Source: Scleroderma bovista
Lineage: Eukaryota; Basidiomycota; Agaricomycetes; Boletales; Sclerodermataceae
Direction: 5' to 3'
Length of the DNA: 64,000 nt
NCBI GenBank assembly: GCA_037178675.1
Contig: JAYMGJ010000080.1
Location: forward strand, 40,105-104,104
Shown: positions 45,837 to 56,157 of the stretch, in pieces
Layout: every line of letters begins with the position of its first letter
How positions within the stretch are numbered: position 1 is the stretch's first letter
Notes under the pieces: model-generated
Told to the model about the DNA's origin: nothing
Databases searched by the model: none
What the model saw: only the letters and a program-made list of their open reading frames with translations
Position numbers and translations under genes: made by a program

Positions 45837-45850
45837 GGTTATGAGCCCTG
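45837..45850 (+). promoter_or_regulatory. Probable primer-binding site of the copia element
   Basis: The bases directly after the 5' LTR (GGTTATGAGCCC) are where a tRNA primer should pair. The priming tRNA was not identified. Confidence 0.35.
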
Positions 45851-45932
45851 TGAGCACACTGTGTGCAGCAATGCACCAGGCAGTGCTCCAGCTCCCTGAG
45901 CGTCGCTTTAACTAGCTTGACGCTGTGGACCA

Positions 45933-46090
45933 CAGTGAGCTCCTAGCTGAGCCCCTGCACAGCCACAAGGCGAAGTCGGTTGATGACTTGCGCCAGACAG
46001 TGAGCTCCTAGTTGAGCACCTGCATTGCCACAGGCGAAGCTTGTCGATGACTTGCGCCAACCATGGCGAACATCGTTGACAACTTGCGCT
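45933..46090 (+). repeat. 65 bp repeats in the copia leader
   Basis: CAGTGAGCTCCTAG units start at 45933 and 45998 and end in GATGACTTGCGCCA; a third, shorter copy (GTTGACAACTTGCGC) follows near 46075. They lie between the primer site and the gag start. Confidence 0.7.
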
Positions 46091-46219
46091 GGCATGACCT
46101 AGTCATGAGTTAGCCGTTGACAGAAGTGCTTTCACTAGCACTCAGGTGTTTCTTCTTTTCTTGCTTGTCCATTGTCGCATTCATTTGCTGACTCCGTTGA
46201 CTCCCAACAGAATATCACC

Positions 46220-49200
46220 ATGTCTAGCGCTCTCGACAAGATGGTCCCCGTGTTCACTGGCTCCAACTGGCAGCAGTGGCACACCTCTATGCAGGCCTAC
46301 CTCCGGGCACAAGGCCAATGGTACATTTACTCGACGACGCAACCCGTTGCCGGTCACGATGACTGTAAGGAATGGGACGACAACACCGAGAGAGCGCTCG
46401 GTAATATCACCTTGCGCCTCGCCCCCTCTATCCAGGTCGCCGTCTCCAGCCTCGACAACGTTAAGGACGTCTGGGACCACCTCAAGAAGAACTTCGGCGC
46501 CCCCAGTATTGGCTCTGCCTACGCTGAGCTCAGCAAGCTCCTGGCAACTACCATCCTCGCTGGCTCTCACCCCGCTCCGGCAATCACCAAAGTGCTTAGC
46601 CACTTTGCGTATCTCAAGGATGCTGGCTTCGAGTTCCCTGCCCCCGTGCAGGCGATGATCATTCTGTGCAAGCTCCCTCCTACTATAGAGGTCGTAGCTC
46701 AAATTCTCAGCCAGACATCGCCGGATGAGATTAAAAATCTGAAGCCTGACGGGATAGTCAAGGCCACCACGCTCTCATTCGAGCAGAAAGGCGCCTCTTC
46801 GCGCGCCGGTGGTAAGGGCCCACAGGCCAACAAGCTTAGCCCTGTGAAGCGCAAGCCAGCTGACCCCAAGTTCGCCCAGCAGCAGCAGCAGCCCCAGAGG
46901 CAGCAGCAGCAGCAAGGCGGGTCCAACGGCGGTACAAGTGGAAACACTCCTGCCCAAGGACAGGGAGGCCGCACTCGACGTGGCGGCAAGAAGGCTCGTG
47001 CTTGCCGCGAGAACGCCCAACAGGCCGCCTTCGCCACTTATGTCCACTATGATGGACCAGAGCCCACCATCGACCCTCGCGCCCTGGCTCACACCCCCGG
47101 TGCTACCAACTACGGCCCCCCCGCATTTGAAAACACTATCAAGGCCTTCAAATTGGCACACCGTCTGGGGGTAGAGCCCTCCTGCCAGACCATCCGCACC
47201 CTCGACCAAGTTGTGTCGATGGCGAGTGCGAACCTGGACCAGCCTGAGGCCGGTCCCTCCTCGCTGAAGCGCCCTCGTCTTGAGGAGCGCATCACCATGT
47301 ATGAGGAGGATGCCATCTCCCTGGGGGATGAAGAACCCTTCGCTCACGAACCGTTCACTGATGTCGAGTTCGACGAGATCAATGCGATGGTCCTCGACCG
47401 CTACAACGCGATGTCGATGGCAATGGGTGCGGAGGCCAGCCTTTTCAGGCAAGTACCTTCTGCACGCATGCTGACCGACACTGACACGCTCCCTTTACAT
47501 GTGCGCTTTACGCCAGCACTGTATATAGCGAGCAGTAACTACAATTTGTCGTGTCGTGTCTCGAGTAATGCATATATTTGTTCGTGTTCGAATAATGCAT
47601 GCTGTGCTGGATGTAAGGGAAAAATGGTCAATGATAGCAAACTATCTGGTGCCTTCTGGCTCCTAGACTCTGGCGCATCACGCCACTTTACTGGTGACAT
47701 AGGCGATTTTGCCTCTTACAACGCGCTAAAGCGAGCGCACTACGGCAAAACCGCAAATGGTGTAGCACTAATTGCTGGCATTGGCACGGTATTACTCCGG
47801 TGCCTAGACCACAACTCTGGGGATGAGAAAGTTATTACACTCACCCAAGTGCTCCATATGCCAGGCGCTACTGCACGCCTTATTTCTATGGGCGAAATGC
47901 TTCAGCGTAACTACAAAGTCACTGGCGATAAGAGAGGCATTAGCCTCATTCATAAAGCTGAACGCCTATGGTTTGGGCCAGACCCAGAAGACGATCGCAA
48001 CATCATTTTCGGGATTAGATCTATCCCGATAATTAGATCTAACTACATCGCCTCCGTGAGCAAAGTCGATTACGACATTATGCACCGGAGATTTGGGCAC
48101 CCCTTGAAGGAAGTACTCCGATGCGCGCAAAAACATATGCAGCGCTTCCCGGAGATTCACTTTCCAACTGAGGATTGTGTTTGCCCTGGATGTGCTCTTG
48201 GCAAGATGCCCAATCGAGCTTTCCCAGAGAATGAAAGACGTGCTTCCAAGCCCTTTGAGCTGGTGCACTCTGACCTCAAATCCTTCCCGGTTACGTCGTA
48301 CCGGAAATTCAAATATGTTATCACCTTCTACGACGATTATACCTCTCACGCCTGGACTATGCCTCTTCGCTCCAAAGCTGCAGCAATTACGGCTGCCAAA
48401 GATTTCCTCGAAATGGTGCACGTCCAACATGATACACACGTCGTTGGATGGATGTCTGATGCTGGTGGAGAATATAAATCCGATCTATTTGATCGAGCAC
48501 TCCTTGAGAAAGGAATTAAAATATATCAAAGTGCTCTAAGAACCCCCATGCAGAATGGCCGTGCCAAGTGTTTAGGGTGCACTCTCATGGATAAAGCTGA
48601 GTCTATGCAGCATCAAGCCTGCATTCCTGACTCCTGGTGGGAATTTGCGTTCGCTCACGCAACCCACATTTACAACCATACCCCGGTAGCTTGCCTGCGA
48701 TGGTGCACCCCCCATGAAATGCTTAAGGGGGAGATGCCTAACATTGACCACCTACGTGTGTTTGGCTGTGGAGCCTTTGTATACCTCCCAGCAACGGCTA
48801 GAGCGAATAAGATGGCTCCCAAGTCGGAGCTTATGACTTATGTCGGTGTTGCCCCTGGAAATGAGCGCAACTTTTTGTTTATGCGCTCCACCAATGCAGT
48901 ATTTACCGCTGCTCACACCGTCTTTGACGAGCGTCACTTCCCTCGCTGCCCCAAAAACAGGCGCGAACCTCTCGAGAACCCTTTCGGAAGGGCAAATCCG
49001 AAACCAGCCACTGATCGACCAGGGAATCCCCCTGATGATACCGACAGTGATGACGATGTGGAACACGACCATGGCTACCCACATCCCCAAGCGCAGGATG
49101 ACGATCCAAAGCGCGAGGACCCTGAGGCTCCTGAGGAAGAGCCTAATCAAATAAATCCTCCCCGTACGCCATCTCCAGTGCCTCCACTGGCACCGAGAAT

Positions 49201-51148
49201 GCCTTCACCGGCGAGAAATCCGCCACCCCCGGCACCGCAGCGCCCTGGCCGAGCTGAACGCCACCAGAATGTGCCATGACCCCCTGCAGTGAATATTCCT
49301 GCCTGCCCCCAACGTGAACGTAGAGCGCCATTGCGCCCCAGTAACGTGTATGGTGAGCGGCGACATCCCGTTGAGCAACTCTGGGATATCGAAAGTGCCT
49401 CTCGATGGCGAGAAACAGTGGGTGAGGCCCCTAGGCCCCAACAACCAGACACACCAGACCATATCCCTGGTGGTTTCCCCGACACCTCTGCAACGCCCAG
49501 TGAGGAAGATGTGCAAAAGATGTGCGAGGAAGGGGGAGCAAACCTAGTCTGATACCTGATGGGCAAAGCCCTCAAAACCCGCGAGCCTCAATATGAGAGC
49601 GTCCGCAACTGGTCCTACAAGGACATCGCTCACTTACCCCAAGCTGAGCAGAAACTCTGGCGACTTGCTTGCCAAGAAGAGCTCGACGTGCTGCGAAAGC
49701 GCAAAGTCTTTGAGCTAGTTGACCGTCCCCGAGACCAGAAGGTCATTAAGAACTGATGGGTCTTCGACGTGAAGTCGGATGGCCGCAAGAAAGCCCGCTT
49801 AGTAGCGAAAGGCTTCTCCCAGATCGAGGGATTAGATTTTGACCAGGTCTTCTCACCAGTCGTGCGCTTTGAAACAGTGCGCCTCATGCTTGCGCTTGCC
49901 GCACTTGAGAATTGGTATATCACTGGACTCAACATTCGGAGCGCCTACTTGTATGGCAAGCTCGACGAAGAGATCTACATGGAACAACCCGAAGGGTTTG
50001 CAGTTCCCGGGCAAGAGCGCAAAGTGCTCCGCCTCTGGCATGCCCTCTATGGCCTCAAACAGGCCGGCCTAGCTTGGTGGCGCACACTCGATGAGTCTCT
50101 CAAAGAGCTCGGGTTTGAGCGCCTTAAGTCTGAAGCAGGCATCTTCTTCTACAAGAAGAAAGGCACCAACATCGTCATTGGTATTATCTACGTTGACGAC
50201 ACTTTATTCTGTGGCCCTAACAAGGCTGTTGTTGATGCCATCAAAGCGCAGTTCATGCACAAATGGGAGTGCAGAGACCTTGGAGAACCTAAGGAGTTCC
50301 TCCGAATGCGAATCACTTGCAAGGGTCGCACTATCCACTTGGACCAATGCGCGTACCTCCAAAAGGTCATCAAGCGCTGCGGCATGCTCAATGCAAAGTC
50401 CGCAAGCACCCCACTGCTGGCTGGCTACTATGCCGCCAAAAATACAGAGCCTGTTGATGCGGAACTCCGCTCCCGTTTCCAGACAGTTATTGGGTCCCTT
50501 CTGTACCTTATGTTAGGCACTAGGCCCGACATTGCTTTTGCAGTCACCCATCTCTTGCGCCATGCCGCGAACCCATCCCAGGACCACCTGTCCAAAGCGC
50601 TTTATATCTGTCGCTACTTGATTGGTACACCTAACTATTCCCTAGTGTACAATGGTGGATCCGGTGCTGGCCTGATTGCATGCATGGACTCAGATTGGGG
50701 ATCAGACCCTATCTCTCGCCTCTCGCAGACAGGTTTTTACCTGAAGCTTGCAGATGGCTTGATCAGTTGGACTTCTCGTGCGCAGAAGACTATTGTGTAC
50801 TCGTCCACTGAGGCTGAATACATGGCTTTGAGCGATTGCGCTCGCCAAGTTACCTGGATTCGGAGTTTACTCAGTGAGCTCGGCTATAAGCTGAAAGCTA
50901 TCCCGATTTGCGGTGATAATCAGGGGTCCATATTCATGGCATCCAACCCTGTAACGGAGCCTCGCTCCAAGCACATCGACATCCACTACCACGGAATCCG
51001 CGAGTCAGTCGCGAAAGGTAACATGGAACTATTCTTCATTGATGGTGCTGAGAATCCCGCCGATCTGCTCACCAAGAACTTACCACGCGAGAAATTTGCG
51101 AAGTTCAGAGCTCAACTAGGCTTACAATTTCCCTCTGGCAGCATCTAG
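46220..51148 (+). pseudogene. Copia gag-pol polyprotein with three in-frame TGA codons
   Basis: One frame of 1,643 codons runs from MSSALDKMVPVFTGSNWQQW to the stop at 51146, broken only by TGA at 49277, 49550 and 49754 and with no frameshift. Gag comes first, then a Gln-rich and basic stretch but no classical CCHC zinc knuckle. The protease motif DSGAS is near residue 483. The integrase zinc finger (HRRFGHP...CPGC) and core follow; the expected catalytic Glu after QNGRA is Lys (AAG at 48566). The reverse transcriptase begins near WVFDVKSDGRKKARLVAKGF and has YVDD near 50189. RNase H has STEAEYMALSDCA and the KHIDIHYHGIRE end. The third TGA replaces the residue before WVFDVK, commonly Arg in the family, so CGA-to-TGA is likely. 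The original start and all domains are present, but the copy cannot be autonomous. Confidence 0.93.
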
Positions 51149-51185
51149 CGCCTTATTCGCTGAAGTGCTCTACGTGCAGCACAGC

Positions 51186-51194
51186 GAGGGGGAG
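51186..51194 (+). other. Copia polypurine tract
   Basis: GAGGGGGAG abuts the 3' LTR, the expected primer site for plus-strand DNA synthesis. Confidence 0.85.
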
Positions 51195-51483
51195 TGTTGA
51201 AGTCGCACATGCACCCGGCGTAAACCGTCGACGAAGTGCGCACAAGACTGTGACCCATATTAGTGTAGACTTAGTAATAGTCCTCTTTAAAGTAGGTGTT
51301 ACATGTCACATGTCACATGTCACAGTCACACGTCACACTATTTGTTGTATATAAACAGCGTCCACCGCTTATATAATATAACAGCTCTTGACCAGCTACC
51401 GCTACCATCTCTGGTTGTGCACTCCACCCAAACAGGTGAGTTGGAGTAGCAGTTCCTCTACATACATAGGTATTGCTTCAACA
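51195..51483 (+). repeat. Copia 3' LTR (289 bp)
   Basis: Starts TGTTGAAGTCGC and ends GCTTCAACA; contains an ATGTCAC mini-repeat and TATATAAA. It is uninterrupted and serves as reference for the split 5' LTR and for the fragment at 60689-60874. Confidence 0.95.
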
Positions 51484-51488
51484 GTAGC
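51484..51488. repeat. Right target-site duplication of the copia element (GTAGC)
   Basis: Exact copy of the five bases at 43971-43975. Confidence 0.9.
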
Positions 51489-52869
51489 GTCCATTGCCGC
51501 AAGTGCAGCATCAAGCTGTGCAGTTAGATCCTCCTCTGCCATAGTACCCATCTTTGATTTAGCACCACCCATTCCAGGCTGTCCGAAAAAAATGTGTTCA
51601 TCTCAGTTACAACAGCCTGGACACGGGCGTCGGTCCATTTGATGATAAGCAAGTGTTTGTACTCTCAAAAAATGGAGTGGTACATGATTTTCGATGTCAC
51701 CCCAATGCTGGTCCCAGGGAATTCATTGTCTGGGGAGAGGAGAAACATGCACTATTGTTGGAACGAGTTAGATCGACGGGATACTTCGATTAGCTGTTGA
51801 ACACTTACAATCGTTGTGGCCCATGTGATACATCCTGGTGTTACTGCTGAAACTTGCCACTTTTTACCATTAGTCTTTGGCCCACTACGTTGAAGAAAGC
51901 CGTCCGCCAATGAAGCTTGTCCCCACAAAGCTGACTTCAATATCTATTGCACTGTGTAAGAGATTTGGAAGCAACTAGGTTATGTTGACTCGGACCTGGC
52001 CAAGTGGTTTCCAGTTGGAGAACAGTTTTCTCATGTTTACCTTCATATCCTTGAACAAGAATGGAAACCAGATGCTGTAGTCTGGCTTGACCATGTCCTT
52101 CACCCCAAGCATATCTACAATGGCCAGAACAGAAAGGCGGTCAAAGTTTGGGGCAAAGTTACTCTTCGGAAGGCCAAAGATATCCTCAGCGTTGTTGCAC
52201 AGCTTGTGCAGAATGTCGGAATGGCTGGTTTGCATCGCATTTGAAAACTAAAATTGCTAGTGTGAGAAACTATGTGTATGAATGTTTACAGACATAGACA
52301 TACCTCATCACGGAAGTAGAGTGACGGCCGAATTCTTTTGAGATGATTGGGGAGGAGAGAATCGAGCTCTGCAACGAGACAGAGCCCTTCGGCAATGGCA
52401 GAAGCATAGTGGTCTGCTGTGTGAAATGCAGGTGTAGGTGCAGGCAGTGTCAACTGTGAGATGGCCTCAGTAGACGGAAAATACATTTCAACCATTACAC
52501 CGTATTTCTTAGCAAGTGTCCTGATCTCGACTTCATATGCTGCCAACTCTTCTGGGATTTTGCTCTTCTTTGACCTTCTTGACGGCTTGTTTGCCTCTAG
52601 GACTGCATTTTTCTCCTCTAGCTGCCGGTTGCGAGTCTTTTCTGCATCCAGTTGGAGCTGTGCAGTTCTGAGGGCCTTGTGAATGTTCAGAGAAAAGGAA
52701 TCAGTCTCGCTGTATAATAAACTAGTACTAGGATGGGATAATAACATACATCTTCAATGTCCGCATCGCGTCTGATATTCCTTGACGACGTGCTGGGAAC
52801 AAGTTGAGCACCAAATTCTTTGGCATCAGAATCAAGGTCAGCAAGGGCAGAGTGTGCACGACCACTCAT
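51489..52869 (-). pseudogene. 5' part of a DUF6698-like gene
   Basis: Exons 52750-52869, 52304-52675, 51996-52247, 51809-51943 and 51489-51751 join in phase (introns 74, 56, 52, 57 bp). The protein has a coiled-coil-like start (LDAEKTRNRQLEEKNAVLEA), YASAIAEGLCLVAELDSLLP, PSLYFRDEFSNAMQ, LHKLCNNAEDIFGLPKSNFA, ALWGQASLADGF, SAVTPGCITWA and FLLSPDNEFPGTSIGVTSKI. This arrangement resembles a large agaricomycete family that I associate with DUF6698; the name is from memory and function is unknown. An in-frame TGA at 51665-51667 breaks HSIF-EYKHLL. The last exon continues at 43730-43975 beyond the copia insertion. The gene may be transposon cargo, since such genes are repeated in these genomes. 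Confidence 0.65.
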
Positions 52870-53489
52870 TAAAGTAGTAAACTTGAAGACAGGAAGGCTA
52901 GTGGGTGAACGTGAGTGAGGTGAATGCAGCTTGACAAGAAGACTTTAAATACTTGAGGACAATTTGAATCTAAACAAATGGGGATGGCACATATCTGGCA
53001 AACAAATCAGCGTGCATCAAGGGTTTTTCAAGTCACATGCGATACACATGTATTTTGACGAAATGCTGATCAAATACCGTACAACAGTCTTGATAGGCGT
53101 AGGGTCCAAGTAATAGCAGAGCACATCGTGTCCATTCTGGCGTGTCTCACAGGTTGAAGTATTAGCTTGGCTCGAGTATCTGCCGACAGACGCCATGATT
53201 CAGAACTTGACGGAATCATCAACTTTATAAATGGAAATTACATTGCAATAAACAGGCTGGAGCTGCAATGCAGCTGGGACACTGTTTCATGGATACGACA
53301 GCTAGAATTGGGGTATTAATAAACGGAGTGAAGTAATGTGAGTTATTAGGGGACCAGCGGCCCAACAATTTGATGGGAGGTGCCACACATGTGACTAAAG
53401 TTCTGGAGATTCTTCACTCACCCAGGTGCATCCAGATGTCACTGGCAAGGGCCTTACTGAATTCATCCAAGTGTAACTGAACATAATTG
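52870..53489. other. Spacer between the DUF6698-like gene and the Ras-like gene
   Basis: About 620 bp, AT-rich, no frame with motifs. Near 53238-53270 there are ATTGCAATA and GCTGCAATGCAGC words like those at the island ends. Confidence 0.4.
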
Positions 53490-54297
53490 TCAAATGTGCT
53501 CGGTTGAACTAATAGGTAAGGAATCTACATACCCCTTGCACATTGTACAGCTGCTATGGCAGTTGGTGAAGAGAAATTCGACATTATATGCCGTCCTGGC
53601 CAATGTCTCCATAAATTCGCATCCAAAAGTTCGTGCAAGTGCAATGCCCTCTTCACATGATACTTCCCGTTCATATGTCTTGTCACATTTATTGCTGACT
53701 AGCATGAAATTGGCTTCTGTCGTTTGACTGTCGGAACACCTCGAGGCACTCAAAAGTGGACCAGGAAGCGATCGAGTACACAAGGATGAAGCCTTGACCC
53801 ACCCTGTGGATGGATTTAGCTAGACAGTAACATTACAAATTAGCACGATGCTCACCGCACCCACTGGTCACAAAGGGTGGCATATTTCTCTACGTTCCCT
53901 TGAGAACATAATTATGGAGTATTGGATGGGCGACGTACCTTGGCCAGTAGTATCGATGACTTCCACAAAGCACATTTTATTGTCCATGATCAACTGCTTC
54001 CTATATGCATCTTCTATGGTAGGGTCATACATCTATCCCCAACCAGTTCAGAAAGGGACCAGGTGAGAAACAGAGAGCGGTTGCACCTCTGTGGACAAAA
54101 GGGTTGGCACATGAGATCCCCCGACAGACAAATATGGCAAGGAATGACATACCAACGAAGTAGTTAAGAGTAAACTGAAGATAAGGGTCCGTGAACGACT
54201 ATCATGTGGGACGAGAAATGAAGACACATACTTGAATGGCCAAGGCAGTTTTACCTACTCCACCATCACCGAGAACAGCTACTCTCCAACTATCCAT
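53490..54297 (-). pseudogene. Ras-like small GTPase, broken
   Basis: The gene opens MDSWRVAVLGDGGVGKTALA with a perfect P-loop (GDGGVGKT). Exons are 54232-54297, 54153-54174, possibly a 2 nt exon at 54087-54088, 53939-54032, 53856-53889 and from 53803 on. Switch I/effector (YDPTIEDAYRKQ) and switch II (DTTGQEKYATL) are present, with Thr in place of the usual Ala in DTAGQ. GQGFILVYSIASWSTFE follows. After EVFRQS the frame shifts and about eight family residues are missing, then NKCDKTYEREVS and GCEFMETLARTAYNVEFLF resume in another frame. The SAK motif is LAR. The C-terminal CAAX region was not found. It is a Ras/Rsr1-type copy inside the transposon island, so either cargo or a host gene trapped there. 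Confidence 0.75.
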
Positions 54298-54486
54298 AGG
54301 ATAAAGAACCCATTTGCGAAACAGAAAAAATCACTCGAAGGGATGGAGAGACAGAAAACAAGATGGAGATGGTCCGAAAAAAGGGGCACAAGTCTGAGGA
54401 GCGATGTGGGAGTATGGTGAGATTGGGCTTTAATTAGATAGCAGATACTCACCTTCATTTTCCAGGAATGTATGCTATTGGGCATC

Positions 54487-55055
54487 CTCATTTGAACGAA
54501 ATTTAGGTGGGGATGGGGGGAAGATGTCACTAGATGAAGATGGCAGTTGTTCCAGGCAAGCAAATAAATAGGTGATGAATTTGGTGCATAGGCGCGAGAA
54601 CAGCAATCTATACATATTGTAAGGAGGCACAATGAATAGGACAGATCTAAATACTCACAGACCCAGGGGGGATAGGGATGTAAGTAGGTCCTGACCTCCA
54701 GGTAGAGGTGGGGGGAAGACATCCCAAGGCGGTGGGACAACGCCACCAGCAGTGAGCTGGACAAAGACGGCAGCTGTCCCAGGCAAGCAAATAGGTGAGT
54801 GACAAATTTGGCGCATAGGTGCGAGAACGGCAATCTATACATATTGTAAGGAGGCACATCAAATAGGATGGATCTAAATACTCACAGACCCAGGGGGGAT
54901 AGGGATGTAAGTAGGTCCTGACCTCCAGGTGGAGGTGGGGGGAAGACATCCCCAGGCGGTGGGGAAATACCACCAGCAGTGGGCCGAATGAAGATGGCAA
55001 CTATCCCAGGCAAGCAAATAGGTGAGTGACGAATTTGGCACATAGGCAGCGGGAT
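54487..55055 (-). repeat. About 227 bp tandem repeat containing an exon-intron unit
   Basis: Two near-identical units have matching points at 54661 and 54888 (227 bp apart), with a diverged copy on the left and a partial one on the right; the shared word CCAGGCAAGCAAATA recurs in each. On the minus strand each unit holds a Pro-rich piece (PPPGDVFPPPPPGG), a donor GTCT|GTGAGT and intron sequence, so the array multiplies an exon with its splice site. Confidence 0.75.
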
Positions 55056-55839
55056 ACAAGAACCAGAGGTATCTTCTCCTTCAGCCTGAAGTGCCATGTT
55101 CTCCAAGCTCTGGCGTTCCAAGAGGCCGTGCTTTGCATGAATCATACGCTCATCTCCCAAATTGAATGAGCTCGAGGTAGAAGCGATGGATGGCTTCGTT
55201 TCGATGATGCATGTCTTGTCAGGGTGTCTCGTAATCTCCTTTGAGGATCCATGAGCAAGTTCTTGCGCCTTTCCATACGAACACAGGGCAAAGTTTCAAT
55301 CATGGACCCAACAGAATGGCATTGAACATGGCCGCCACCCAGCATCTACATGGCTGTCAGAAGTATGTTCTTGTAAATTGTAGACACACTCACACAAATC
55401 ATAGTGTCATCCTCCTTTATGGGGCCATGGTCAAATGCGGACTTGAGCATCTTGTCTCCCAACCCAGGACGCCCAAGACGGGCACCTGAGAAATCACTGA
55501 GGATGGAGTCAACAGAAAAGTTGGGGCAATGCTTCGCCCGAGCTGCCTGGCCACCATTCACACCACACATAGCATAGGACTGTGCCATGCTGCTGATGCT
55601 CATGCTGGCATCACCTTGGCGATGATGCGCGAAACTGCGGTTGTAAAGGCTGACAGGGGGGGTGATGGAAGCTGTTGATTCACGACGCCGGTGACTGCGA
55701 TTGTAGGGATGGATTTGTGAGTGCGCAGGGGCACAGAAGTAGAAGCTGGATGTGTCACTATCGACTCATTTGCAGCGGGCTGCTTGTGGATGAACGAGAA
55801 CATGTTGAAGATGCCGGCGTGAGTACTAGGGGGTGACAC
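54882..55839 (-). CDS. Unidentified gene between transposase and Ras-like gene
   Basis: Minus-strand pieces starting at the ATG at 55839 read MSPPSTHAGIFNMFSFIHKQ, then after a break SYAMCGVNGGQAARAKHCPN, FSVDSILSDFSGARLGRPGL and GDKMLKSAFDHGPIKEDDTM up to an intron with donor GTGAGT near 55393, then an exon from about 55345 with SFNLGDERMIHAKHGLLERQ and SLENMALQAEGEDTSG. The last part runs into the 227 bp tandem repeats. I do not recognise the family. Splice joins near 55600 and 55200 are uncertain and the gene may be damaged. Confidence 0.4.
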
Positions 55840-56157
55840 AGAGGAAGTGGTGTAGAGACTGTCCTGTCTCTAGGTGTGTAGAGTTGCTAATAGTAGTACT
55901 GACACTGGACTCTCTACCTCAGCTTATGTAGGCTTGTATTAGCTTACTAAGGAATCTCCCTCTTTCCTGTGTATATGTTTGAGCTCAGTCCTGGAGTGAC
56001 TGAACACCTCTACTCTCCCTACTTCTCTTAGTCTCCCCAGTCCTTGGGAGCCTTGCCTGACCTCCAGAAGCTCCTGGGTTGAATGCACCTCATCTGAGGG
56101 AGCAGCCACCCAAACACTTTGTTGTCTTTTCAGCAGGTGAATTTGTTCAAACATGCA

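Larger units (their letters stand above)
43976..51483 (+). mobile_element. Ty1/copia LTR retrotransposon, full-length but defective
   Basis: The element has LTRs starting TGTTGAAG and ending CTTCAACA, a GTAGC target duplication, a leader with 65 bp repeats, a gag-pol frame in copia order (gag, protease, integrase, reverse transcriptase, RNase H), a polypurine tract and a 3' LTR. It sits in an exon of the DUF6698-like gene. Its 5' LTR was later hit by another LTR element. The two LTRs differ at 10 of 289 positions, all transitions, so the insertion is not recent. Confidence 0.95.

Noticed and set aside
46181..47452. Long minus-strand frames inside the copia gag region
   Set aside because: Shadows of the gag frame caused by its codon bias; the plus frame has the motifs.
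46220..51148. TGA read-through or selenocysteine use in gag-pol
   Set aside because: Three scattered TGA codons plus loss of the integrase Glu fit decay much better than recoding, and no recoding structure was seen.
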